Source of the DNA: Spirometra erinaceieuropaei
Taxonomy: Eukaryota; Platyhelminthes; Cestoda; Diphyllobothriidea; Diphyllobothriidae
NCBI GenBank assembly: GCA_902702965.1
Contig: CACRXP010000176.1
Location: 482,877 to 546,876, forward strand
Direction of reading: 5' to 3'
Length of the DNA stretch: 64,000 bases
Below are positions 48,895-59,450 of the stretch, piece by piece (positions within the stretch are counted from its first letter, which is position 1; each line of letters opens with the position of its first letter). The notes beneath the pieces are model-generated. The model was given only the letters and a program-made list of their open reading frames with translations. It did not search any database and was not told where the DNA came from. Made by a program: the position numbers and the translations under genes.

Positions 48895-49045
48895 TCAAAA
48901 GAAGAGTGGGCGTTCACCGGGAGGGGTTTATTTGAGATCCGACGTTTCGGGTAGTTTACTCGTCTACCCATCTTCAGGGACTGAGAGGTCCTGTGCACAG
49001 CACTCCTTATTATGGCGCCCTTTGTCCAATGCGTGATCCGCCAAT
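48895..49045 (-). repeat. PLE2 terminal repeat, 3' copy (element sense)
   Basis: On the minus strand it reads GGCGGATCACGCATTGGACA, then the hammerhead-like motif, then ACGCCCACTCTTCTTTTGAT. It is almost identical to 50023-50180 on the plus strand. It covers the last codons of the PLE2 frame. Confidence 0.85.
48941..48977 (-). ncRNA. hammerhead-like motif in the PLE2 3' terminal repeat
   Basis: Minus strand: CTGAAGA, one extra T, a 6-bp stem GGGTAG/CTACCC, then GAAACGTC. This fits the CUGANGA...GAAA..UC hammerhead core, with an added base before stem II and a very short stem III (AC/GT). Stem I support is limited (CC with GG plus a T-A pair next to the core). It sits where Penelope hammerheads are reported. 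Confidence 0.5.
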
Positions 49046-50022
49046 GCCGCCTGTGTGGCTGCATCCAACCCGCATGTCACCGTGGCCTGAATCGCCCCCG
49101 GCGGCCGCGGTGATGACTGACGGCCCCGATTGTCCCGCGCCGTGACTGTCCCCCGCTAAGAAGGTTCGTAAAGTCAGATAAGGGGGAGGCAAATTGATGT
49201 GGCGGTTGACAGAGCGGTCGGTGGACATCCAGGCTTCTTGCACTTGCCTTGCTGTGTGATCGCCGCCCCGGCCCACAATCTCAACGGCGTCAAAGTTGAA
49301 GATGTGTCCCATTTGCGCGGCATGGGTTGCTACCTGCGACTTTGGGTCCAACCTTCGCACGGCCAACTTATGTTCGTGCATTCGCGTTTGCAGCCGTCGG
49401 CCGGTTTCCCCAACGTAGTCGCAACTTCCGCAGCTGCATTGGAGTCGGTAGACAACGGCCGACATCTCCTGCTTAGGGATCGGATCTTTCGGCCGCATCA
49501 CTTGCCGGCGGATTGTTGAGTCAGGCCTGTGGGCAACACCTATTCCGAGTGGCGCGAGTGATCGAGCCACGACTTCGGAGACCCCTTTAATGTACGGAAT
49601 GCTCCGCCACGAGTTTGGCTGACTGTGCTCCTCGTTCCGTTTCTTTGGCTGCCTCCGGCTTCGTTCAATGAATGCCCGTGGATAGCCATTGGCTCTGAAA
49701 AGTTCTCGGAGGAGCTTTATCTCATTCAGTTTGGCGGCTGGCGTGCTGCAATGAGTTTCTACCCGTCGGTACAGCGTGCGGACACAGCTTCGTTTGTGTT
49801 GTGGCGGGTGGTTGCTGTTGTAGCTGAGAATTTGCAGCGTGTTCGTCGGTTTTCTGTAGACCGACGTCGCTAGTTCGCCATTTGGTTGGCGGCAGACGAG
49901 AACATCCAAGAATGGAAGTTTGTCCTCGACTTCCTCTTCCATCGTGAACTGTAGATCGGGCATGATTGAGTTCAGTACTTCCGCATAGTAGTTGATTTTA
50001 TCCTGGTCTATGATCAAGAAGG

Positions 50023-50182
50023 TGTCATCAACGTGGCGGATCACGCATTGGACAAAGGGCGCCATAATAAGGAGTGCTGTGCACAGGACCTCTCAGTCCC
50101 TGAAGATGGGTAGACGAGTAAACTACCCGAAACGTCGGATCTCAAATAAACCCCTCCCGGTGAACGCCCACTCTTCTTTTGA
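50023..50182 (+). repeat. PLE2 terminal repeat, 5' copy (inverted)
   Basis: Reverse complement of 48895-49045. It overlaps the first codons of the PLE2 frame, so the truncated reading frame begins inside this inverted copy. Confidence 0.85.
50100..50136 (+). ncRNA. hammerhead-like motif in the inverted PLE2 repeat
   Basis: Core CTGAAGA at 50100-50106, stem GGGTAG at 50108-50113 with CTACCC at 50123-50128, and GAAACGTC at 50129-50136. Identical to the other copy. It lies in sense with the FAM149-like transcript, so it would be present in intron 4 RNA. Confidence 0.5.
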
Positions 50183-50185
50183 TAT

Positions 50186-52906
50186 TCCACCTGGGAATCG
50201 GATTTTCACTACTATTAAAACGATAAATGTTAATGGCCTTTCTCCGATGTCGAGTTACGAAGGTGGCGCACAAAGAGATATGGGTTGCTGTTTACGGCAA
50301 AACAAACGCATATGAAGAAAGCACTCGAGGGCGAAGTCCTTGTTTAATAAGAAGAGTGACTTAATGTGACTTAAATGCTCATCCCCCAGTTAAAAAGTAA
50401 ATATTTTACTAGTAGTAGCGACAACTGTCAGAACTATCACCTCAACGATTTAAAATATACTATGAGAACGACAATGGAAGAAAGGGACGGATGAGACACC
50501 TGTTATCTATACTGCAGACCAGTACTTTCCTAAAGTTCTTCATATGCAATTGTCTCAAAAGGCCTAGTCATAAATAAATGAAGATTAAAGAGTCAAACTT
50601 TTGTCTCGCGATCCTATGTGTGAAGGATGTTCTAAATGTATCGGCAATAATCCCGAAAGCTCACGACTGATATAGCCCTCAAAACGCAATGCTTTATCAG
50701 TTAGTTTATACTAAGCCCTAAAGACCTGGTATCGACAATGAGACCTTCGACTGAGGTCTAGAGCACACCCTGCGAAGATTACGACGCGACGTAGGTTTGC
50801 CGGACGGAAAAATTCCTCGGTAGAATATTACGCAAGCAAGATCTCTTAGTTAGCCGAAAAAACACACCAGCTTTGGTCTATGGCTACGTGCAACAAAAGA
50901 ATCTTGGTTTGTCTTTGAGAAAAGGATGGTCATCGACGGGGCCAGTCAGGGAATGATAACAAAGTTACTCCAAAGTCAGTTCTCGACTGGCACACTTCGT
51001 CGAACTACGGACCTACTTGGTCGTGCGCTCGAATTTCAGAGTAGCCTGAACATGGTCAATGTCATAAGTGAATAAAGCCAAGAGTGCTTTCCCAAGACTG
51101 AAATGTGAGTGCATAGGCCACACCCAGCACGGTTCAAGGTGGTCGCGCGACAAAAATGACGCCGTGTCTAGCGCACAAGTGAAGCGTTAGCGGTTGAAGT
51201 CACTCGATGAAGAACGAAAGACCAGTGGACGAACAGTCTCAATACTGCTCACTGCCGACATGCTAGTTTAAAGAAGCTGGCGGATCCGATAGCTGATGCC
51301 CGTGGAGAAGAATGAAAAAGTGAGCTCACGACAGGTAATGCAGAGGACAGTTAGCTAGTACAAACCACCTTTTCACCAATGTTCCCAAGAAGTCAAACTT
51401 AGATCTTTGTGTGTCACTAACTCATCAGTCCATCTAGTAATGAGGAAAGGATCAACAGAAACAATGATTCTGCTGCAATCGTGACTGCCACGATGGAGAC
51501 CCGGACGATGATAGCTCGTAGGCGCTCTGCCACCGAAAGGCGGCGAATGAAAAAGTTAAAAGTCATATACGGGGAACGGTTATAGTTCGAGGCAAATAAC
51601 GTGCTTGATCGAATTAAGTCCAGTCGGAACGGAAGGAGTCTCCAAAACGTCAGTACGAATTGAGTTTGACTCATTTGCTCACTTCTAGTTCGTCGTACCT
51701 CGAGGGGGACGGACACGTTTGTAAGACACGTTTATAAGACTTTAGTTAGTCGGATTTTGAGGTCTTATAAATGTTTTTAGATCCTTGGTTTGTTGGACCG
51801 TGCACAAACATGCGTTGTTCTTGAAGTATCTTTATTCATAGAAAAAATTCTCAACGTGAAGACATACAGTGTAGCCATATTTTTCGTTAAGTAGTATCTA
51901 CTTTTCACAGTTGAATCATTTTGATATCTAACCTGAAGATTTCCTCTCATAGTTTTTCAATTTATCTGAAAACCAGTGAACACTAGTAATACTTCATCGT
52001 TTATGGTCTCCTAAATACACCTTCATTTACTTATTTTTTACACGATTTCTGATGAGTCAGCACTTATTTGTGGAGTTCGGCAGTAAACTCTGCATAAACG
52101 TTGTTGTCCAACAGGACTTAAAATACGCGACCTTATAGAACTTCAGTTTGGTGCCTGTTTTCTTGTGGCAGCCGTGTCGTCAAATTTACGCATGAGGAAG
52201 CATATTGGCTGATGTAACCTAGCAACCCTCACCGGATTTTACTGTCTTTATTTCCTGGCTGGCTTCTCCTGGTATCTTAAGCCTATTAACTGGATTTTTA
52301 TTGACCTTTATCTAACCTCCAATGTGACCTCTAAACATAATCCCGAACGTCCTGTTCTTAAGCACATGACGCTTATTTTGGAAATAACAAGTAAGATGGT
52401 TACAAGAGGAACTGAATACGTTACAGAAAAAATCTTATTCTTCAAACAGATAAGAGTTAGGCTTAACTAATGCCAAAGACGAAGACTAAGAAACAGGTGG
52501 AACGTAAAGGAAAAAAGCTTTAATAAATAAACTACTTTGGGGAGCACGATAGAGAATGCGGATAGATTGGTATAGTGCCGTTTTGGGCTTCTTCTACTTT
52601 CATTCATCAAATAGTCTGCAATTATAACTTGGCCGATTTTGGCCTGGTATTTGGTTGCCTGTTTATGAGCTTTTCTAACCATGAGGAGATTTTTTCCTTC
52701 GAGGGAGCCAATAGATCAGTGCCCATCCACTCCTTATTCAACATATATATTGAATATATACATATATAATTCATTTAGAATATACGTGTACTACACAGTT
52801 TTTTCTTACATACTACATCAGCACATCTATTGACTTCGGAATTTACTACTCCCAAAATCAATAATTTTGTGCAGTCAAAGTGGATCTGCTAATTTTGCAC
52901 CTCTAG
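50186..52906 (+). other. rest of intron 4, no feature recognised
   Basis: Lies between PLE2 and exon 5 of the FAM149-like gene. Frames are short and unrecognised. The interval 47723-48889 on the other side of PLE2 is likewise featureless. Confidence 0.5.
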
Positions 52907-53130
52907 GCATTCGAAGGATTTGAGGGTGAAGAGTGAGCAGAGTACACGCAAACTGCGTCTGGCTCGAAGCGTACAGAAGCTGAGCGAGCTAACTTCGGAC
53001 AATCCACCGCAACATGCGGTTCACCTGAATACGGTGTCTGATATCAAAGCCGTACTTAAAGAGGAGATCCTTTCTATTCTTTGCGCTGACGCTGCGGCCG
53101 CCCTGTTTGCAATAGCTTCTGGGAAGGCAG
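52907..53130 (+). CDS. FAM149-like gene, exon 5
   Basis: The acceptor is TTTTGCACCTCTAG ending at 52906. CT/G joins in phase with exon 4. It encodes a helical, charged segment: SVQKLSELTSDNPPQHAVHL, then DIKAVLKEEILSILCADAAA and ALFAIASGKAG. LKEEILSILCADAAAALFA aligns reasonably with a conserved FAM149 helix (vertebrate pattern Met-Lys-Glu-Asp-Val-Leu). Donor GTGAGT at 53131, phase 1. The minus-strand frames over it are shadows. Confidence 0.75.
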
Positions 53131-53531
53131 GTGAGTAGTCTTGTATGTTGACGCACAGGTTTTCCTTTAAAATATCGGCCAATAACCACCTAGTGATCTG
53201 TTTTATCATTGAGTTTTTGGCTCTTAATTCTCGCCGCCGGTTAATTCGATATTTTTGCAAAAGACTGCCTAAAGCCTCCTGAAGAGTGTTCTAGACATTT
53301 CGGTCACGTAGCTGGCACAAAAGTATTATTTTTCGGGTTCGATCACCAGAGCAAAGCAACGTCGGTATAAAGTTAGACCTCAGGCAAAGTCAAACTGGCT
53401 GAACGAGATACAAGCCGATAACTTGTAATATGCTGTATATACGATTTCAAATAACTTCTGTCTATAAGCCTGCAACGAGGCAAGATTAACGTCATTTGTC
53501 GGCCCACTGGGACCTTATCAAAATATAAAAT

Positions 53532-54044
53532 GTGAGGGAACCGGCTTTCTCTTCTACCACCCTTCGTAACACAGGAAAACATAACTTACACCCTCAAGGC
53601 ATCAGCATAAAACTAGCGATTGTATCGGGCACCTTAAGACCAGTTCCGTCCCTGAGAACGCTGATATGCACTCATAAATTTATTATTATTAACCAAGACT
53701 CTACGACGTCAACAATTTGCCAAACACTTTTAGCGAAAATATTTGCTAAAACTGACATCGTACATACTGCATTGACAGACGAAGTTGCTGTAGATGTGTT
53801 AACAACAAATAAAAGCCTTCCGTACACGCTTTTTTGGAAATGAAAGATGAACCGTCAGGTTCGTCAAAATCTCGAACAAATTAATCTAGCATGGGAAATC
53901 GATAATAATTACTGGTTTGATAGATTAGTAAAATTTATAACTAAACACCTGCCTACATTAATTGCTCAGTGTCAAATATATAAAGACACTCAACTAAACT
54001 CATTGTTAACTTACAGTAAACAAGAAAGATCTAGAGGTGATTAA
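53532..54044 (+). pseudogene. unrecognised frame of 170 codons with one stop
   Basis: Two adjacent frames (53532-53843 and 53847-54044) are in register and separated by a single TGA. The second part (LEQINLAWEIDNNYWFDRLV, then KFITKHLPTLIAQCQIYKDT) has a protein-like mix of charged and aromatic residues. I do not recognise it. It lies in the presumed last intron of the FAM149-like gene. It could be a dead element or chance. Confidence 0.2.
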
Positions 54045-54859
54045 GTCGGTACTGGTGACGTCTCATCCAGTTCGCAGTTATCGACCGTTTTTTCGACTCC
54101 GTTCAGGCGGACATGAATTTCCCCGGGTGGCTGAGCCTGGGCTTTCGTTGCGGTTTTCTCACAGGCACTTTAAAGTAGTTTTGGTTATCGTCCCTGGAAT
54201 ACACCTTCACGACTACACCCAAATTCATTCTTACAACAGTTCATTAGACTGAACGAAACCGATTAGGAACCTTTCTCATGGATTACCACACACTAAGGAG
54301 ATGGCATAGCCAATTACTTCTAGCACGTCCTGATTTAGAAGACGGGCCTCAGAACTATGGACGATCCTCTTCTGAGGATTCTTTTAAAGTTTCAGCTGTC
54401 GTTTTATGTTCTTAAGTTGTTCACAAAATTAAAAAAACGCGCAAAGTTGGGATTTTCAGTTTCCCATCAGCTGTCGTTCTAGTACACATTTATCCTTGTT
54501 ATGCGGGCCTATGGAAACAGTCTCATACGACACAAAATATATGACAAGAGCAAAAATGCAGTACGTATCTCGCGTATAATGCCTTTTGCAACACTCTACT
54601 ACTCAACTTTTTGCCTGCACACCTGCATACAGCGATTTATAGGAGGCAAATTCTATTGATTCTCTTCATCTCCTGTGGTAATTGGGGGCGGGAATTAGTA
54701 GCTTTAAAATTTGCAGCCTTTGGATATACTAGATTTGTTGGCAAGGTTTGGTTCTGCAGCCCCATTTGACTGACACCATATGGCTAACTACTAAAACAGT
54801 GTTATTAGGTGCGCTTACGCTGACATTACATATACCCTATATTTGCGCCTTTCCTTACT

Positions 54860-55260
54860 ATTTTAATCCAGTGAGTAACTGCCTCAGGGAGAGTGCTTAT
54901 ACGCCAACCTCGGTTACATCAGATATCAGGTCACACGCACTTCTCTGTGTGTGCTTCGAGTTCTGCGTGCGCCCTCTTTATTAGCTCAATCCAGCGAGTG
55001 GCAAAGTAGACTCGCTAATGACATCATTCGGACGGTGTGGAACCCCGTCGGTTCCGCCATAGAGGCCATGCACTGCGAAGTAACACGCGGTTACCTTTAT
55101 GGCCTTCCGGTTATGATTGTGTCCTTCTTATCCTCTTAATCCAGCGAGTGGCTGTGTCGCGTGGACTGTGTATACGCCACCCTGGGATTACACCAAACAT
55201 CGGTTAACACACGCTTCCCCGCGCGTTGTTCGAGCTCTGTTTGTTTCCTCTTCTTCGTTT
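54860..55260. repeat. diverged duplicated unit (about 120 bp) around a spacer
   Basis: 54862-54980 and 55137-55258 align: TTAATCCAG(T/C)GAGTGGC-like start, TATACGCCAAC or TATACGCCACC, TTACA(T/C)CA, a CACACGC block, TTCGAG(T/C)TCTG. A third start (AATCCAGCGAGTGGC) occurs at 54989 but diverges afterwards. Confidence 0.6.
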
Positions 55261-55875
55261 TAGAAAGCTAACCATATGTTATCCGCCAATTGGTGCTGCA
55301 GTACCAAACCTCGCCGATTTGCTGATAGATTTATTGAGCCTATGATATTGATTGATATACTTAAGTGACCAAGCGTACTATACATCGACGGACGAGTTGG
55401 ACCAGACCTTGACGTATTTCCTATGCGCAGGCTACAAACCACCAACGATTGCTTTTTATTAAACTAAAGTCCGCCGTATCCCAGAGAACTCAACTTCAGT
55501 TTAAAGAATCACCTTTAGTGGCATTACCCGCAACCAGCTGAAAGATCAACCGTAGGCGGATGCTGAAAGCATGCCTTGACTATTTACCGTGTCATAAATC
55601 TCTTAAAGGATTGCTCTTTCGCAGTATCCCACAACTCACATTTATCTAAGCCACCGTCTTACATTTAGTAAAGAAACTAAAATCAAACATCCTCTATTAA
55701 AAACCAAAACAACTGATGTATCTTTCCATCAGTAATGTGGCTTCGCAAAGGAAATACGTAGCCAGCCAATCGGACTAAAAATGTAATAGTAAAACATTTT
55801 TTAAGTTAGGAAAGTCTGTATGTGTCGGGAAAAACATCCCATAGGGGCCATATCGCACGAGAAAGGCAAACTATT

Positions 55876-56623
55876 GGCAGAATAGCATTACCGACAAAGA
55901 CAAGGGAGACTGGAATGGCCATTTCTGGCTTATTAGCCGTCGTCAGCCAGCCATACCCAAGCCCGAAGTGTGGAACACCCGAGCCTCGAACTCGCGACCT
56001 GTTGGTTTAGAAGTCAACGCCTCTACTCACCGGGCCACGAGCCCGTTGCCTTGTCGGTTTTCGATCGGGAATATACAATGTTAGGGGGCGCTCACCGATC
56101 GTTCATACGGAACTCACTCGTTCCGTTGTGCCTTATGGACTCTCTCTCGAGCCCAACCAGCAGCCGCACAGCGGCGCATGATATATAGGCAGAATAGTAT
56201 TACCGACAAAGACAAGGGAGACTGGAATGGCCATTTCTGGCTTATTAGCCGTCGTCAGCCAGCCATACCCAAGCCCGAAGTGTGGAACACCCGAGCCTCG
56301 AACTCGCGACCTGTTGGTTTAGAAGTCAACGCCTCTACTCACCGGGCCACGAGCCCGTTGCCTTGTCGGTTTTCGATCGGGAATATACAATGTTAGGGGG
56401 CGCTCACCGATCGTTCATACGGAACTCACTCGTTCCGTTGTGCCTTATGGACTCTCTCTCGAGCCCAACCAGCAGCCGCACAGCGGCGCATGATATATAG
56501 GCAGAATAGTATTACCGACAAAGACAAGGGAGACTGGAATGGCCATTTCTGGCTTATTAGCCGTCGTCAGCCAGCCATACCCAAGCCCGAAGTGTGGAAC
56601 ACCCGAGCCTCGAACTCGCGACC
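55876..56623 (-). mobile_element. SINE tandem array, 312-bp unit, about 2.4 copies
   Basis: GGCAGAATAG(C/T)ATTACCGAC starts at 55876, 56188 and 56500, a spacing of exactly 312 twice. The copies look identical except for single bases. On the minus strand each unit contains a tRNA-like part (first at 56043-55981) with an A-box-like GTGGCCCGGTGAG, an anticodon loop CTTCTAA (anticodon TCT, arginine) and a B-box-like GAGTTCGAGGC. This is a tRNA-Arg-derived SINE with a body toward lower coordinates. The third copy stops at the N at 56624, and the sequence after it is unrelated. Confidence 0.8.
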
Positions 56624-56624
56624 N
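56624..56624. other. single N, probable assembly join
   Basis: The N falls inside a SINE unit and is followed by unrelated sequence. The array was therefore probably longer and could not be resolved. Confidence 0.8.
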
Positions 56625-57109
56625 GATATGGATTACCGGGAAAGATGTAGTGTCATCGGCATTTTTTAGTAAAAACGGCCAACTCTGACGTTGAAAGTTA
56701 AAACTAAACAATCATGCTTCAAGATACATTTCCAAATCAAGCTATTTGTGTCCTGGCATTTGCTATCCTCACGCATTATGAAATAAAAAGCCAAAATAAG
56801 GATCTCAGTCGTTCCTGTAATGGGCTTTCTGACAACATACTCGGCGTAGTCGCGGAGAATTCGCTTACGAAAGGAAGTTGGCCAACACTAGCCAAGTGAC
56901 ATCAGGCAAACTGTCTGCAAGGTTAGAATACGGAACTTCTCTGCCAAAATTTCTTGGTGCTAAAGTAACAGAATCGTATGAAGCCACCGATAGGCACAGT
57001 AGAGATCTCCATCCTACATGGTTGCATGGTGCAAACTGACACTCCTCTGCATCCATCTCCCAGAAAATACATTGTTTTCATTCATCTCATCTAAATTAGA
57101 TGTACTTAG

Positions 57110-57319
57110 TTTTTTGAAAGCATTTGAGGCATTTCAGTTAGACTACCAGTTCTAAACTGGACATGACAACGAAATTAATAACGTTCCCTCATTCTTCTGG
57201 CTAGTATTCCACCGTTTTTTGAAAGCATTTGAGGCATTTCAGTTAGACTACCTGTTCTGAACTGGACATGACAACGAAATTAATAACGTTCCCTCATTCT
57301 TCTGGCTAGTATTCCACCG
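57110..57319. repeat. recent 105-bp tandem duplication
   Basis: 57110-57214 and 57215-57319 are the same 105 bases with about two differences (ACCAGTTCTAAACTGG against ACCTGTTCTGAACTGG). It could be a true recent duplication or an assembly effect. Confidence 0.9.
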
Positions 57320-57819
57320 TCAGGGATATTTAGATTTTAAATCGTTCCTGTGAGGACCATCGATCTCCTTTCAAATCGCTGTGAAGTAAAATCGTGCTTT
57401 ACGCACAAAGAAAGTAGCTGAAACATAACTTCATGGTCATTTGGGTCTTTCTTATCATAACCCAAAAAATTTGGTGCGGTTGATGAATAATTTGTCCACA
57501 CGTTCGTTTAAACTTGGAGTTTTTAACACCAACAATGAGGGCATGATGCATGCAGTCATGCTTGACTGTAGCGGCAATCCACTATTTCCTCATTTTCAGT
57601 AGGTTACACTTGACGTATTATAGAGTTGTACGTCATTCACCATTATGATCGGAACAACCATACTTTGATTACCTGATTCGCAAATGAAAACTCGACTCAT
57701 GGATATGATATAGAGAGGATTTAATCCATTTGATTTAATTTTGGACTGCTCATAACGTCTTTTGTTTACACTGCCAGTTGCCTCATATCTAACATACTTG
57801 GCCTTTTTTCCCTCCACAG

Positions 57820-57869
57820 GTTTTCAACCTTCCTGCGCACAAAGCACAAACAGTTCAACACCCGCATGA
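57820..57869 (+). CDS. candidate last exon of the FAM149-like gene
   Basis: A strong acceptor (CTTTTTTCCCTCCACAG... pyrimidine tract, AG at 57818-57819) is followed by a frame that joins exon 5 in phase: GFQPSCAQSTNSSTPA then TGA at 57867-57869. AATAAA follows at 57878-57883. The phase fit has a one-in-three chance, and the acceptor plus stop plus AATAAA is suggestive. A 3' UTR this short would be unusual, and exons between 53131 and 57819 could have been missed. With this exon the protein would be about 655 residues. Confidence 0.35.
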
Positions 57870-57877
57870 AACGCCCA

Positions 57878-57883
57878 AATAAA
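57878..57883 (+). promoter_or_regulatory. candidate poly(A) signal AATAAA
   Basis: AATAAA begins 8 bases after the stop of the candidate last exon. It stands or falls with that exon. Confidence 0.3.
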
Positions 57884-59289
57884 GGATCGCAAAAGTATTG
57901 CTTGACTATTTGTGGAAGAGGAATCCATTCATGAGTGTTCGCTGAGGTAGGTTTAAACCTATTTCAGGCGAACCCGTTTGTTTAACTACTTTGTTTTTGT
58001 CCTACAAATACATGGTCCGTCATAAAGGTTGGGCTATGAGACAGCTATGAGACAGTTTGATTATAGTGTGTTAAGTGTTTTCTGACTTTTGCCAGTGTTA
58101 TGGTCGTTCGGATCAACAAATAGCCAGCGTGCGCAGACTGCTCCTCTTCTAATAAGGGCTTGCGAATGAACAAATTTCAGTTAGATATCGTAGTCATTTC
58201 TTTCGATCAAACTTGTTTCTATTAACTTATTTTTCCCATTTGTCAGGCTGTGCTGCCGCACTATGTCGGCCGGGGGACGATAAGTGCGTTAAGATAGTTC
58301 TTCTCCCTCTGGCTTTTAGAATTTAACTCTTTTGGTTTAAGCAGTCCATGCCCAATTAACTTCAGTCCATAGCCGACAACGTGTCCCAGATTATCGAACG
58401 CACCAATTAGGTGAGCTGACTGTTCAGCATTTTTCCCCTACGCCCACTCGGACTACCTTTAGGAAGTTCTAATTGACGTTGACCAATACGCCCAAACATT
58501 CTACACCCACAGTGTAGTTGTAAAAGAAGTCAGCAAAAGTACGTTTACAGGCAATAAAAATGGGATAAATACCGAAATTTGTATTGGTTCTGCCAGTCAG
58601 AATAAAACTAAAAAGACCCAAACTTCAAAAGTGTGGTCAGGGTGTCACAAAAGCGGATAGAAGCACCTCAAAAATAAGGCGTGAAGTGGAAATCTTAGTT
58701 TTATTCCATTGAGATTTGAGGTGTTTAGCATAAAATGAAAAACAATCATGGTGCCGCCAGATGTATGATATTATTCAGTTGTGTTCAAGTCTCACTAAGC
58801 CAGCCAATCACAGACTGTCTTTTGTAAATGACATCTTCCGGGCTGAGTGATTAAAAGTAATACCAAACAAAATAGATTTGATTTTTTGGAATGTGAGCTG
58901 TCCAGGGTCTCTATGCACGAGTAACGGCACGTTTGTTTGTAGTGCTAGGAGTCATTTTAACATGTCTTCGTCAAAAATGACATCTACATGGTCCCACTTG
59001 AACCCATTTTGAAGGAGCCCATCCCCGTTTTTCGCTTTAGTTGAGGCATACTTTGCATGAGTTAGAAATGATTCACTATACTGCAAGCACTTTTAATGCC
59101 AGGGTCTGCACAGGAAGTTTTTTGGTCGGGTTGTTCCTACAGCATTTTCCAGGATTATTAACTGCCTTGGAGAGTAACTGTTTCGGTTCTCCACCTTTCA
59201 AAAAGTCGGACTTACGCTTCAACGCTAATTTTGCTGCACGGTATAAAGCCGGCCTTTAGCGGTAAACGTCTGGCTAACAGTCTAATGTG
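57884..59289. other. non-coding stretch, no gene recognised
   Basis: AT-rich, with short frames only and no repeat shared with other parts of the window. Confidence 0.5.
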
Positions 59290-59450
59290 TAGGCAGAATA
59301 GTATTACCGACAAAGACAAGGGAGACTGGAATGGCCATTTCTGGCTTATTAGCCGTCGTCAGCCAGCCATACCCAAGCCCGAAGTGTGGAACACCCGAGC
59401 CTCGAACTCGCGACCTGTTCGTTTAGAAGTCCACGCCTCTTTCCACCGTG
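59290..59450 (-). mobile_element. SINE, single copy of the 55876 family
   Basis: Starts at TAGGCAGAATAGTATTACCG, the same point as the array units. It runs through GTCGTCAGCCAGCCATACCC into the tRNA-Arg-like part, which ends early (about 59450) in a diverged CCTCTTTCCACC. The element strand is minus. Confidence 0.75.

Larger units (their letters stand above)
48890..50185 (-). mobile_element. Penelope-like element PLE2 in intron 4, with GIY-YIG endonuclease
   Basis: The minus-strand frame 50065-49010 gives 351 codons without a stop. It starts inside the reverse transcriptase at the catalytic motif (RHVDDTFLIID; His replaces the usual Tyr of YVDD) and runs through MEEEVEDKLPFLDVLVCR and a linker. 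It ends in a GIY-YIG endonuclease: YRLQCSCGSCDYVGETGRRL, then RMHEHKLAVRR, HIFNFDAVEIVGR and VNRHINLPPPYLTLRTFL. This is the order typical of Penelope-like elements. The N-terminal half is missing. Both ends (48895-49045 and 50023-50180) are inverted copies of one terminal sequence, so the 5' copy is inverted relative to the element. Such arrangements are known for this class. The intact frame suggests a fairly recent insertion. Confidence 0.9.
40580..53130 (+). other. FAM149 (DUF3719) family gene, five exons rebuilt
   Basis: Exons 40580-41266, 43672-43927, 45385-45700, 47291-47722 and 52907-53130 join in one open frame (1915 coding bases, about 638 residues, phase 1 at the last donor). All four introns are GT..AG, with donors GTGAGT, GTAAGC, GTAAGT and GTGAGT, and every phase matches its partner. 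Two blocks identify the family: SYRVQQMFDAIDTILYE (exon 2) and LLSECKEWASKFPHLRIRG (exon 3). These correspond to the DUF3719 core of vertebrate FAM149A/B, with the familiar FPHLRI motif. Known for the family: human FAM149B1 is needed for normal primary cilia and is a Joubert-syndrome gene. By inference this is a ciliary protein of the worm's epidermal, flame-cell or sensory cilia. The long introns hold SINE and Penelope insertions. The 3' end is uncertain. Confidence 0.85.

Noticed and set aside
49199..49873. Plus-strand frames of 106 and 82 codons
   Set aside because: Antisense of the Penelope-like endonuclease frame.
55970..56500. Two identical 72-codon frames
   Set aside because: They lie in tandem SINE units with a tRNA-like part; identity reflects the repeat, not a gene family.
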